The notes under the pieces were generated by a model that worked only from the letters and a program-made list of their open reading frames with translations, was not told the DNA's origin and ran no database searches. From Sedimenticola sp. (GTDB taxonomy: Bacteria; Pseudomonadota; Gammaproteobacteria; Chromatiales; Chromatiaceae), in assembly GCA_027023915.1 (NCBI GenBank), contig JALVUB010000132.1, positions 1 through 8,295 on the forward strand: a DNA stretch of 8,295 nucleotides. The letters run 5' to 3'. Made by a program: the position numbers and the translations under genes. Below are positions 1-5,391 of the stretch, piece by piece; positions within the stretch are counted from its first letter, which is position 1, and each line of letters starts with the position of its first letter.

Positions 1-1872
1 CTCCACCACCTCTTCGCCGCCCGGCACTTCTCCGCAGGCGGACGGCAACAGCAGGGTAAAGCGGGAACCTTCGCCTGGGTGGCTCTGCAAGTGAATTTCG
101 CCGCACAGCAGCCGGGCCAGCTCCCGGCTGATGCTCAGCCCCAGACCCGTGCCGCCAAAGCGCCGCCGGGTGGAGCCGTCGGCCTGCTGGAAAGCCTCGA
201 ACACCGCCTGCTGCTTGTCCGGCGGTATGCCGATACCGGTGTCCTGCACCGACAAGGCGACGGCGTATGGCTCCGGTGCCGCCTCCAGGGCAAGCACCAC
301 CTTGCCCTGGTCGGTGAACTTGAGCGCGTTGGAAAGAAAGTTCTTCAGAATCTGCTTCAGCTTTTGGGCGTCGCTGCGGATGCGCCCGGGAGCGGCATCG
401 TCGATATGCATCTCAAAAGTCAGGCCTTTCTCCTGGAACTGGGGGTGAAGCTGATCGCGCACCTCTTGCAGCAAGGGTTTCAAGGCCACCTCTTCAATGA
501 CCGGCTCCAGCCGGCCCGCCTCCATGCGTGCCAGGTCGAGCACATTGTCAATGAGGGTGCGCAGGTCGCTGCCTGCTTCGTGGATCACCTTGAGCTGCTC
601 CCGCTGCTCGCGGCTCAACCCTTCGGGCTCTTTCAGCAACAGCTTGGATAGCAGCAGAATGGAGTTGAGGGGAGTGCGCAACTCGTGACTGACATTGGCC
701 AGAAACTCGCTTTTGTAGCGGTTGCTCTCTTCCAGGGCACGGGCGTGATCTTGCAGCTCGGCCAGGTTACGGGCATGGGTTTCGGAAAGGCGCGACAGGT
801 TTTCGCCAAGCTGGCGCAGTTCACTGCTCCCTTTCCAGTGAAACCGCACCGGCTCGCCCTCTTCCACCACCTTGCGCACCCCTTCGAAAACGCCCTTCCC
901 CAGCCGTTCCAGACGGGCGGCCACCCAGGTGGCGGCCAGGGCGATCACCACCACCAGCAACAGAATAATGACACCCACCCGCACGATGATGGCGTTGCGC
1001 AAGGCGCGCAAGGGTTCGTCGCGCACCGTCCGTCCCACCCACAAGGGCCGGTCGCCCTCGGTGCGCAGCAGCGGCACCCAGATGACGCTGCGGCCATCCT
1101 TGCCTTCCCAGAGCGCGATTTTGCGCTGGGCGAACTTTTGGCTCAGGCCGGGAAAATCGTCGAAGGCATTGCCTGGACGCTGGACGATGCCGGGCACGTT
1201 GAGGTAGCGGCCATCGTCATGCACCCAAAGAGTACGATCATCGCGCCGCACCAGGCCACCAATGTCGAGGGTCATGGCCACCGCGCCGTAAGCGCTTTTG
1301 CCTTCCGAAGGCCCGAGGGGAGTGATGATCTGAAGAGTGATGGCGCGTGACAGATCCTTGGCCTTTTCATCGATGGCCACCGGCGCCAGAAAGACCGCCG
1401 GCACCTTGGCCGCCAGAGCCTGCCGGATCAGCTCGCGCGGTGGCAGATGAGGCGGCGTGGTGGTGGGCCGCCAAAGATGTGTGTTGGGGTCCCGTGACAG
1501 CCAGAACTTTAGTGCGCCCTTGCGTCCGAGAAACAGGATGTCCACGATGTCGAGCTGATCCTGCAGAATGCGGTTGATCCACTCGGTGTATTTGAAACGG
1601 GCGCGGGTGATCCGGGCCTCGTTCACGCGACCTTCCTGGCCCAGCACCAAGCCGGGCTCGGGCAGCTTGGCCAGCAGCCGCAGCATCTCGTCGCGGCTGG
1701 CCAGATGGGTATCCAGGTCTTGAAAATCGGCCCGCAGGTTCTGCAAAAAGGCCTGGCGGTAAAACAGCTCCACCCGCTCCAGCACCAGGGGCAGGTTGAT
1801 GGCCACCGCGCCCATCAGGGGCAGCAGTGCAAAGACGAACAAAAACAGCAGAATGCGGGTGCGCAGGGACAT
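1..1872 (-). CDS. Membrane sensor histidine kinase, C-terminus cut by window edge
   Basis: This frame is open from an ATG at 1872 to the window edge, giving 624 codons and no stop, so the 3' end is missing. Residues about 7-25 form a first membrane segment. Residues about 30-296 would be periplasmic and look Cache-like in layout, though that fold is only inferred. A second membrane segment spans about 297-319. A charged helical linker follows (about 320-385), which could be a degenerate HAMP. The kinase core is clear: H box SHELRTP with the phospho-accepting His396, N box NFLSNALKF (511-519), G1 box DTGIGIP starting at Asp544, and G2 box GGTGLGL (573-579). The protein should autophosphorylate on His396 in response to an extracytoplasmic signal. 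A receiver domain beyond the edge, as in hybrid kinases, is possible but unseen. The start was chosen because MSLRTRILLF leads straight into the first membrane helix; a GGAAG lies 11 nt upstream, inside truC. Confidence 0.93.
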   Translation of the reverse strand, partial: MSLRTRILLFLFVFALLPLMGAVAINLPLVLERVELFYRQAFLQNLRADFQDLDTHLASRDEMLRLLAKLPEPGLVLGQEGRVNEARITRARFKYTEWINRILQDQLDIVDILFLGRKGALKFWLSRDPNTHLWRPTTTPPHLPPRELIRQALAAKVPAVFLAPVAIDEKAKDLSRAITLQIITPLGPSEGKSAYGAVAMTLDIGGLVRRDDRTLWVHDDGRYLNVPGIVQRPGNAFDDFPGLSQKFAQRKIALWEGKDGRSVIWVPLLRTEGDRPLWVGRTVRDEPLRALRNAIIVRVGVIILLLVVVIALAATWVAARLERLGKGVFEGVRKVVEEGEPVRFHWKGSSELRQLGENLSRLSETHARNLAELQDHARALEESNRYKSEFLANVSHELRTPLNSILLLSKLLLKEPEGLSREQREQLKVIHEAGSDLRTLIDNVLDLARMEAGRLEPVIEEVALKPLLQEVRDQLHPQFQEKGLTFEMHIDDAAPGRIRSDAQKLKQILKNFLSNALKFTDQGKVVLALEAAPEPYAVALSVQDTGIGIPPDKQQAVFEAFQQADGSTRRRFGGTGLGLSISRELARLLCGEIHLQSHPGEGSRFTLLLPSACGEVPGGEEVVE

Positions 1873-1880
1873 GGAGTGAT

Positions 1881-2615
1881 ATGCTTCCGCCGATGTTCGA
1901 AATACTCTACCGCGACGACCACCTGGTGGCCATCGACAAGCCACCGGGCACGCTGGTTCATCGTACCGCAAGCACCCGTGGCGGGCACGTCGTGCTTCAA
2001 CGGCTGCGCGATCAGCTTGGCCAGTGGGTGTGGCCGGTCCACCGTCTGGACCGCGCCACCAGCGGGGTGCTGCTGCTGGCATTGGACGCGGAAAGCGCCT
2101 CGAAACTGGCCCGCCAGTTCAAAACCCGGCAAGTGGAAAAAGGTTATCTGGCCCTGGTGCGTGGCTGGGTGGAAGAGAGAGGGGTCATCGACAGCCCGGT
2201 GCACAGCAGCGAGCAGAAAGATCCGGCAATGAAGAAGCCGGCCTCCACCCGCTACCACCGGCTGGCGCAGGTGGAGCTGCCGGTGGCGGTGGATCGCTAC
2301 CCCACCAGCCGCTATTCACTGGTGGAGGTGCAACCACTCACCGGGCGCTACCAGCAGATCCGCCAGCACTTCAAGAAGATCAGCCATCCCATCATCGGCG
2401 ACACCACCTGGGGCAACGGCAAGCACAACCGCTTTTTCCGGGAAACCTATGGCCTGCGCCGCCTGATGCTGCACGCCTGGCGGCTGCGGGTATCCCATCC
2501 GGCCAGGGGCACGCCCCTGGAGATCGAGGCGCCACCCGACGAACAGTGGCGGATGCTGTTTCAGTCCTTCGGCTGGGAAATACCCCTGACCAGTTCCAAC
2601 ACCTCGGCGGCGTGA
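1881..2615 (+). CDS. truC: tRNA pseudouridine synthase C (RluA family)
   Basis: This 244-residue protein belongs to the RluA family and closely resembles TruC, which in E. coli isomerises U65 in the acceptor/T-stem region of certain tRNAs. It opens with MFEILYRDDHLVAIDKPPG, as E. coli TruC does (MLEILYQDEWLVAVNKP). The catalytic motif HRLDRATSGVLL carries the nucleophile Asp57. The block TGRYQQIRQH followed by SHPIIGD, and the FGW near the C-terminus, also match TruC. The start at 1881 has a GGAG 4 nt upstream (1873-1876). An internal ATG at 1893 would match the E. coli N-terminus more exactly, giving 240 residues and Asp53, but would sit 16 nt from that site. The reading frame stays open back to 1827, but that stretch overlaps the kinase gene and is unlikely to be coding. 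The 3' end overlaps the convergent peroxiredoxin gene. The product acts in the cytoplasm. Confidence 0.92.
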   Translation: MLPPMFEILYRDDHLVAIDKPPGTLVHRTASTRGGHVVLQRLRDQLGQWVWPVHRLDRATSGVLLLALDAESASKLARQFKTRQVEKGYLALVRGWVEERGVIDSPVHSSEQKDPAMKKPASTRYHRLAQVELPVAVDRYPTSRYSLVEVQPLTGRYQQIRQHFKKISHPIIGDTTWGNGKHNRFFRETYGLRRLMLHAWRLRVSHPARGTPLEIEAPPDEQWRMLFQSFGWEIPLTSSNTSAA

Positions 2616-3040
2616 TCCTTGGGTACCACCCCGTAAAGGGCATGGCGCACGATCCCTTCCTTGTCGATGATGAAGGTGGAGCGCTGGATGCCGACCCGCT
2701 TTTCGCCGTTCACCTCCTTCTCCTGCAAAACGTCGTAGGCCTGGCAGGCGAGGCCGTCGGGGTCGGCCACCAGCTCCACCCGTAGGCCGTACTTGTCGCG
2801 GAAGGCGGCATGGCTGATGCAGGTGTCGCGGCTGATGCCCAGCACCGTCGTCTCCAGCACCTCGAACTCGTCCAACAGCTCGCTGAAATCGTTGGCTTCC
2901 AGGGTGCAGCCGGGCGTGTCATCCTTGGGATAGAAATAGACCACCAGGTTGCGGCTGCCGCGAAAGTCGCCCAGGCGGATCATCTCCATCTCGGCGGTGG
3001 GCAGCTCGAAATCGGGGGCGGGATCGCCTGGTTGCAGCAT
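2561..3040 (-). CDS. bcp: Peroxiredoxin, BCP/PrxQ type
   Basis: A 159-residue thioredoxin-fold peroxidase that should reduce hydrogen peroxide and organic hydroperoxides in the cytoplasm. The active-site segment YFYPKDDTPGCT holds the peroxidatic Cys45, with the conserved Thr42 and Pro43. The start GDPAPDFELP and the length are normal for the family. In E. coli BCP a resolving cysteine sits five residues after the peroxidatic one; here that position is Asn50. The only other cysteines are Cys74, in SRDTCISHAAF on the predicted third helix, and Cys99. The enzyme may therefore use an unusual resolving cysteine or work as a one-cysteine peroxidase. The ATG at 3040 has a strong Shine-Dalgarno sequence. 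The last 55 bp, counting the stop codon, are antisense to the end of truC, yet both C-termini look authentic. Upstream is the palindrome-rich gap that separates it from prlC. Confidence 0.93.
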   Translation of the reverse strand: MLQPGDPAPDFELPTAEMEMIRLGDFRGSRNLVVYFYPKDDTPGCTLEANDFSELLDEFEVLETTVLGISRDTCISHAAFRDKYGLRVELVADPDGLACQAYDVLQEKEVNGEKRVGIQRSTFIIDKEGIVRHALYGVVPKDHAAEVLELVRGISQPKD

Positions 3041-3044
3041 GGTT

Positions 3045-3053
3045 CTCCTCCTT
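3045..3053 (-). promoter_or_regulatory. Strong ribosome binding site of the peroxiredoxin gene
   Basis: On the minus strand AAGGAGGAG lies 4 nt before the ATG at 3040, with its AGGAGG core 6-7 nt away. It is a near-perfect match to the anti-Shine-Dalgarno sequence and the strongest site seen in this window. It fixes the start codon. Confidence 0.8.
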
Positions 3054-3092
3054 TTCAGTCATTATTGTTGTTGCCGTTCGATTCTGGACACC

Positions 3093-3115
3093 TGTCGGGC
3101 TGAAGTCCGACCTAC
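3093..3115 (+). repeat. REP-like palindrome A (intact)
   Basis: A 23-bp unit made of a 7-bp stem (GTCGGGC at 3094-3100 with GTCCGAC at 3105-3111, including one G-T pair), a TGAA loop, and a CTAC tail. It matches the reconstructed unit B at 22 of 23 positions and lies in inverted orientation to it, 12 bp away. Before the insertion described below the pair would have formed a REPIN/BIME-like doublet of about 58 bp. The two facing 16-bp arms (3100-3115 and 3128-3143) are perfect inverted repeats. REP families of this shape are usually mobilised by RAYT transposases; none is encoded here. Confidence 0.75.
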
Positions 3116-3142
3116 GGCACCAGGAATGTAGGTCGGACTTCA

Positions 3143-3169
3143 GGGCGCCTCGAAAAATTCGAGGTGCCC
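3143..3169. repeat. Hairpin 1 of the element
   Basis: A 12-bp stem pairs 3143-3154 with 3158-3169, with one G-T pair and an AAA loop. Its left arm is also the left terminal repeat, so folding this hairpin and pairing the two element ends are mutually exclusive structures. Confidence 0.7.
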
Positions 3170-3171
3170 GT

Positions 3172-3191
3172 GCGGGACAAGGAAGTCCCGC
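3172..3191. repeat. Hairpin 2, a second REP-like unit
   Basis: A perfect 7-bp stem pairs GCGGGAC (3172-3178) with GTCCCGC (3185-3191) around the loop AAGGAA. The stem length and general form resemble the GTCGGAC/GTCCGAC units next door, but the sequence is distinct, so this may be a different REP family captured inside the element. Confidence 0.6.
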
Positions 3192-3221
3192 CATTTTCAA
3201 TCACACAAGTGATTGAAAATG
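3192..3221. repeat. Hairpin 3, perfect 13-bp stem
   Basis: CATTTTCAATCAC (3192-3204) pairs perfectly with GTGATTGAAAATG (3209-3221) around the loop ACAA. It abuts hairpin 2 without a gap and is AT-rich compared with the surrounding DNA. Confidence 0.7.
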
Positions 3222-3223
3222 TA

Positions 3224-3252
3224 GCAAACCGGAAACCACGTTTTCGGTTTGC
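3224..3252. repeat. Hairpin 4, 13-bp stem
   Basis: Positions 3224-3236 pair with 3240-3252 (outer arms GCAAACCG and CGGTTTGC). There is one G-T pair in the stem and a 3-nt loop (CAC). It starts two bases after hairpin 3. Confidence 0.65.
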
Positions 3253-3257
3253 GCAGA

Positions 3258-3284
3258 GAAAAATTGCCTGGACGGCAATTTTTC
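3258..3284 (-). terminator. Hairpin 5, possible transcription terminator after prlC
   Basis: A perfect 11-bp stem, GAAAAATTGCC with GGCAATTTTTC, around a 5-nt loop. Read on the minus strand it starts about 10 nt after the prlC stop codon, and its 3' arm ends in a run of five T. That fits an intrinsic terminator for the aroE-lipoprotein-prlC transcript. The GC part of the stem is only three pairs, so it would be weak. The same hairpin read on the plus strand also ends in T5. Confidence 0.35.
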
Positions 3285-3294
3285 GAGGTTCCCT

Positions 3295-5376
3295 TCAGTC
3301 CGACAAGTCCTGAACCGCTCCCTCGATGCCGGAATGGCGCAACAGCGGCTCGATGCTCGGCTCGCGCCCGCGGAAGGCGATGAACAGATCCATGGCATCG
3401 GCGCCGCCGCCCTGCTCCAGCACCGTCTCGCGGAACAGCCGGCCGGTCTCGGGATCGAGCACGCCGTTCTCCTCGAACAGGGAGAAGGCGTCGGCGGAGA
3501 GCACCTCGGCCCATTTGTAACTGTAGTAGCCCGCGGCGTATCCGCCAGCAAAGATGTGCGAAAAACCGTGGGCGAAGCGGTTCCACGCCGGTGGCCGCAC
3601 CACCGCCACCTCGTCGCGCACCTCGTCGAGGATCTGGTAGATGCGCACAGCCTTCTCCGGATCGTATTCATGGTGGATGCGAAAGTCGAAGAGGGCGAAC
3701 TCCACCTGGCGCAGCATCTGCATGGCCGACTGGAAGTTGCGCGCCGCCAGCATCCGTTCGTAGAGCGCGTCGGGCAGCGGTTCGCCCGTCTGCCAGTGGC
3801 CGGAAACGAGGTTCAGCGCCTCGCGCTCCCAGCACCAGTTCTCCATCAGTTGCGAGGGCAGCTCCACCGCGTCCCAGGGGACGCCGGAGATGCCGGAGAT
3901 GGAGGGCCAGTCGATGCGGGTGAGCATGTGGTGCAGGCCGTGGCCGAACTCGTGGAAGAGGGTCTGCACCTCGTCGTGGGTGAGCAGCGCCGGCTTGTCA
4001 CCCACCGGCGGGGTGAAGTTGCAGGTCATGAAGGCCACCGGGATCTGCTCCCGGGTGGCGGTCTTCATGCGCGACAGGCAGTCGGCCATCCAGGCGCCGC
4101 CGCGCTTGCGGGGGCGGGCGTAGAGGTCGAAATAGAACTGCCCCAGCAGCTCGCCGGATTCACGGTCGCGGATCTCGTAGAAGCGCACGTCGGGGTGCCA
4201 CACCTCCACCGCTTCCTCGCTGCGGCGGATCTCCACCCCGAAGAGCCGGCCGATCACCTCGAACATGCCGGGGATGACCCGGGTCTCGGGGAACCAGGGC
4301 TTGAGCTCCTCCTGGGTGATGGCGTAGCGGTGCTGGCGCAGCTTCTCGCTGTAGTAGGGGATGTCCCAGGCCTCCAGCGCTTCCACGCCGTGGTGCTCGC
4401 GGGCGTAGTCGCGCAGCTCGGCCAGCTCGCGCTCGGCCTGGGGCCTGGAGCGCCGCGCCAGGTCGCGCAGGAAGCCCAGCACCTCCTCCGGCGAGCGGGC
4501 CATGCGGGTGGCCAGGGCGCGCTCGGCGTAGTCGTGGTAGCCCAGCAGCCGGGCCAGCTCGTGGCGGCGCGCCAGGATCTGTTCCATCACCTCGCTGTTG
4601 TCGAAGCGGCCGGCGTGGGGGCCCTGGTCCGAGGCGCGGGTGGCGTAGGCCTCGTAGAGCTCGCGCCGCAGCTCACGGTTGTCTGCGTAGGTGACCACCG
4701 GGTAGTAGGAGGGAAACTCCAGGTTGAAGAGCCACCCCTCCAGCCCCTTCCGCTCCGCCATCTGGCGGGCCAGCTCCTTCGCCGACTGGGGCAGGCCGGC
4801 CAGCTCGGTCTCGTTGGTGACCAGCTTCTCCCAGGCGTTGGTGGCGTCCAGCAGGTTCTGCTCGAAACGGGCGGTGAGTTCGGAGAGCTCGGATGAGAGG
4901 CGGCGGAACCGCTCCTTCTTCTCCGGCGGCAGGTCCACCCCGGAGAGACGGAAATCGCGCAGGGCGTGCTCCAGCAGCTTGCGCTGGGGCGGCTGTAAAG
5001 CGTCGGCTTGGCGCGCCACCTGCTCGTAGGCGCGAAAGAGGGCCTCGTTCTGCCCCATCTCGGTGGAATAGTCGCTCAGCTTGGGCAGACAGGCGTTGTA
5101 GGCGTCGCGCAACGGCTCGCTGTCCATCACCGCATGCAGGTGGGAGACCGGCGACCAGGCGCGCGACAGCCGCTCCTCCATCTCCTCCAGCGGCTCGATG
5201 AAGTTGTGCCAGTCGGGCTTCTCCACCTCCTCCAGCAGCCGCGCCACGATGGCGCGGTTTTCAGCCAGCAGGGTGTCGATGGCCGGCTCCACGTGCTCCG
5301 GCCGGATGCGGGAGAAGGCAGGCAGCCCCTCCTCCGCCAACAAAGGGTTCTCTTTTTGCTGCTCTGTTTCGTTCAT
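3295..5376 (-). CDS. prlC: Oligopeptidase A, M3 family zinc metallopeptidase
   Basis: A 693-residue cytosolic peptidase, close to the 680 residues of E. coli PrlC/OpdA. It should hydrolyse short peptides, including fragments left by ATP-dependent proteases and cleaved signal peptides. The zinc motif is HEFGH, with ligands His475 and His479 and the catalytic base Glu476. The third ligand is Glu505 in the conserved block AVELPSQLMENW. The C-terminal GGYAAGYYSYKWAEVLSADAF block supplies the tyrosines that contact substrate in this family. Residues 1 to about 400 are the helical part that closes the substrate channel. The ATG at 5376 follows AAAGGA by 4 nt and lies 15 bp after the stop of the lipoprotein gene, so the two are probably cotranscribed. 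The last three residues and the stop lie in a REP palindrome and at the edge of the inserted element. To the eye, the gene is clearly richer in GC than its upstream neighbour. Confidence 0.96.
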   Translation of the reverse strand: MNETEQQKENPLLAEEGLPAFSRIRPEHVEPAIDTLLAENRAIVARLLEEVEKPDWHNFIEPLEEMEERLSRAWSPVSHLHAVMDSEPLRDAYNACLPKLSDYSTEMGQNEALFRAYEQVARQADALQPPQRKLLEHALRDFRLSGVDLPPEKKERFRRLSSELSELTARFEQNLLDATNAWEKLVTNETELAGLPQSAKELARQMAERKGLEGWLFNLEFPSYYPVVTYADNRELRRELYEAYATRASDQGPHAGRFDNSEVMEQILARRHELARLLGYHDYAERALATRMARSPEEVLGFLRDLARRSRPQAERELAELRDYAREHHGVEALEAWDIPYYSEKLRQHRYAITQEELKPWFPETRVIPGMFEVIGRLFGVEIRRSEEAVEVWHPDVRFYEIRDRESGELLGQFYFDLYARPRKRGGAWMADCLSRMKTATREQIPVAFMTCNFTPPVGDKPALLTHDEVQTLFHEFGHGLHHMLTRIDWPSISGISGVPWDAVELPSQLMENWCWEREALNLVSGHWQTGEPLPDALYERMLAARNFQSAMQMLRQVEFALFDFRIHHEYDPEKAVRIYQILDEVRDEVAVVRPPAWNRFAHGFSHIFAGGYAAGYYSYKWAEVLSADAFSLFEENGVLDPETGRLFRETVLEQGGGADAMDLFIAFRGREPSIEPLLRHSGIEGAVQDLSD

Positions 5377-5391
5377 GAAATCCTTTTGTCG

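Larger units (their letters stand above)
3143..3293. mobile_element. MITE-like element, 151 bp, with terminal inverted repeats and TTCA duplication
   Basis: A non-coding insertion. The left end (3143-3159) reads GGGCGCCTCGAAAAATT and the right end (3277-3293) reads AATTTTTCGAGGTTCCC. They are inverted repeats matching at 15 of 17 positions, the outer GGG/CCC and an inner block of 12 being perfect. Direct TTCA copies flank the element at 3139-3142 and 3294-3297. Removing the element plus one TTCA restores an uninterrupted REP unit, which is strong internal evidence of a true insertion. The element has no open frame for a transposase, so it would need one in trans. I cannot assign it to an IS family from its ends. 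Most of the interior is taken up by further hairpins, listed separately. Confidence 0.7.
3128..3305 (-). repeat. REP-like palindrome B, interrupted by an insertion
   Basis: The left part is 3128-3142, GTAGGTCGGACTTCA, and the right part is 3298-3305, GTCCGACA. Joining them after removing 3143-3293 and one TTCA copy gives a complete 23-bp unit, identical to the reverse complement of unit A except for one base. The break falls at the edge of the four-base loop. The right part lies in the coding end of prlC: read on the minus strand, TTG TCG GAC TGA encodes the last residues Leu-Ser-Asp and the stop. Confidence 0.75.

Noticed and set aside
79..1350. Plus-strand open frames of 190 and 221 codons (79-651 and 685-1350)
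   Set aside because: They are antisense to the kinase gene, whose H, N, G1 and G2 boxes are all in the opposite frame. Their proteins have no recognisable features.
1827..1880. An upstream ATG for truC at 1827
   Set aside because: The added 18 residues are not TruC-like, they overlap the start of the kinase gene, and the ATG at 1881 has a GGAG at suitable distance.
2024..2785. A 253-codon plus-strand frame across truC and the peroxiredoxin gene
   Set aside because: It is out of frame with truC and antisense to the peroxiredoxin. Its Gly/Ala/Pro-rich protein looks like a shifted reading of GC-rich codons.
3093..3305. The palindromic cluster as a CRISPR array
   Set aside because: The repeats are inverted, not direct and evenly spaced. 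The stems differ from each other, and there are no spacers or cas genes.
3197..3671. Two minus-strand open frames near the 3' end of prlC (129 and 156 codons) that could suggest a frameshifted tail
   Set aside because: The prlC frame continues through its conserved C-terminal block to its own stop, so these are alternate-frame shadows that read into the hairpin region.
3334..4896. A 520-codon open frame on the plus strand, antisense to prlC
   Set aside because: It mirrors the codon pattern of a GC-rich, clearly functional M3 peptidase. Its protein is low-complexity, rich in Val, Leu, Gly and His, with no domain. A GC-rich coding strand often leaves an antisense frame free of stops.
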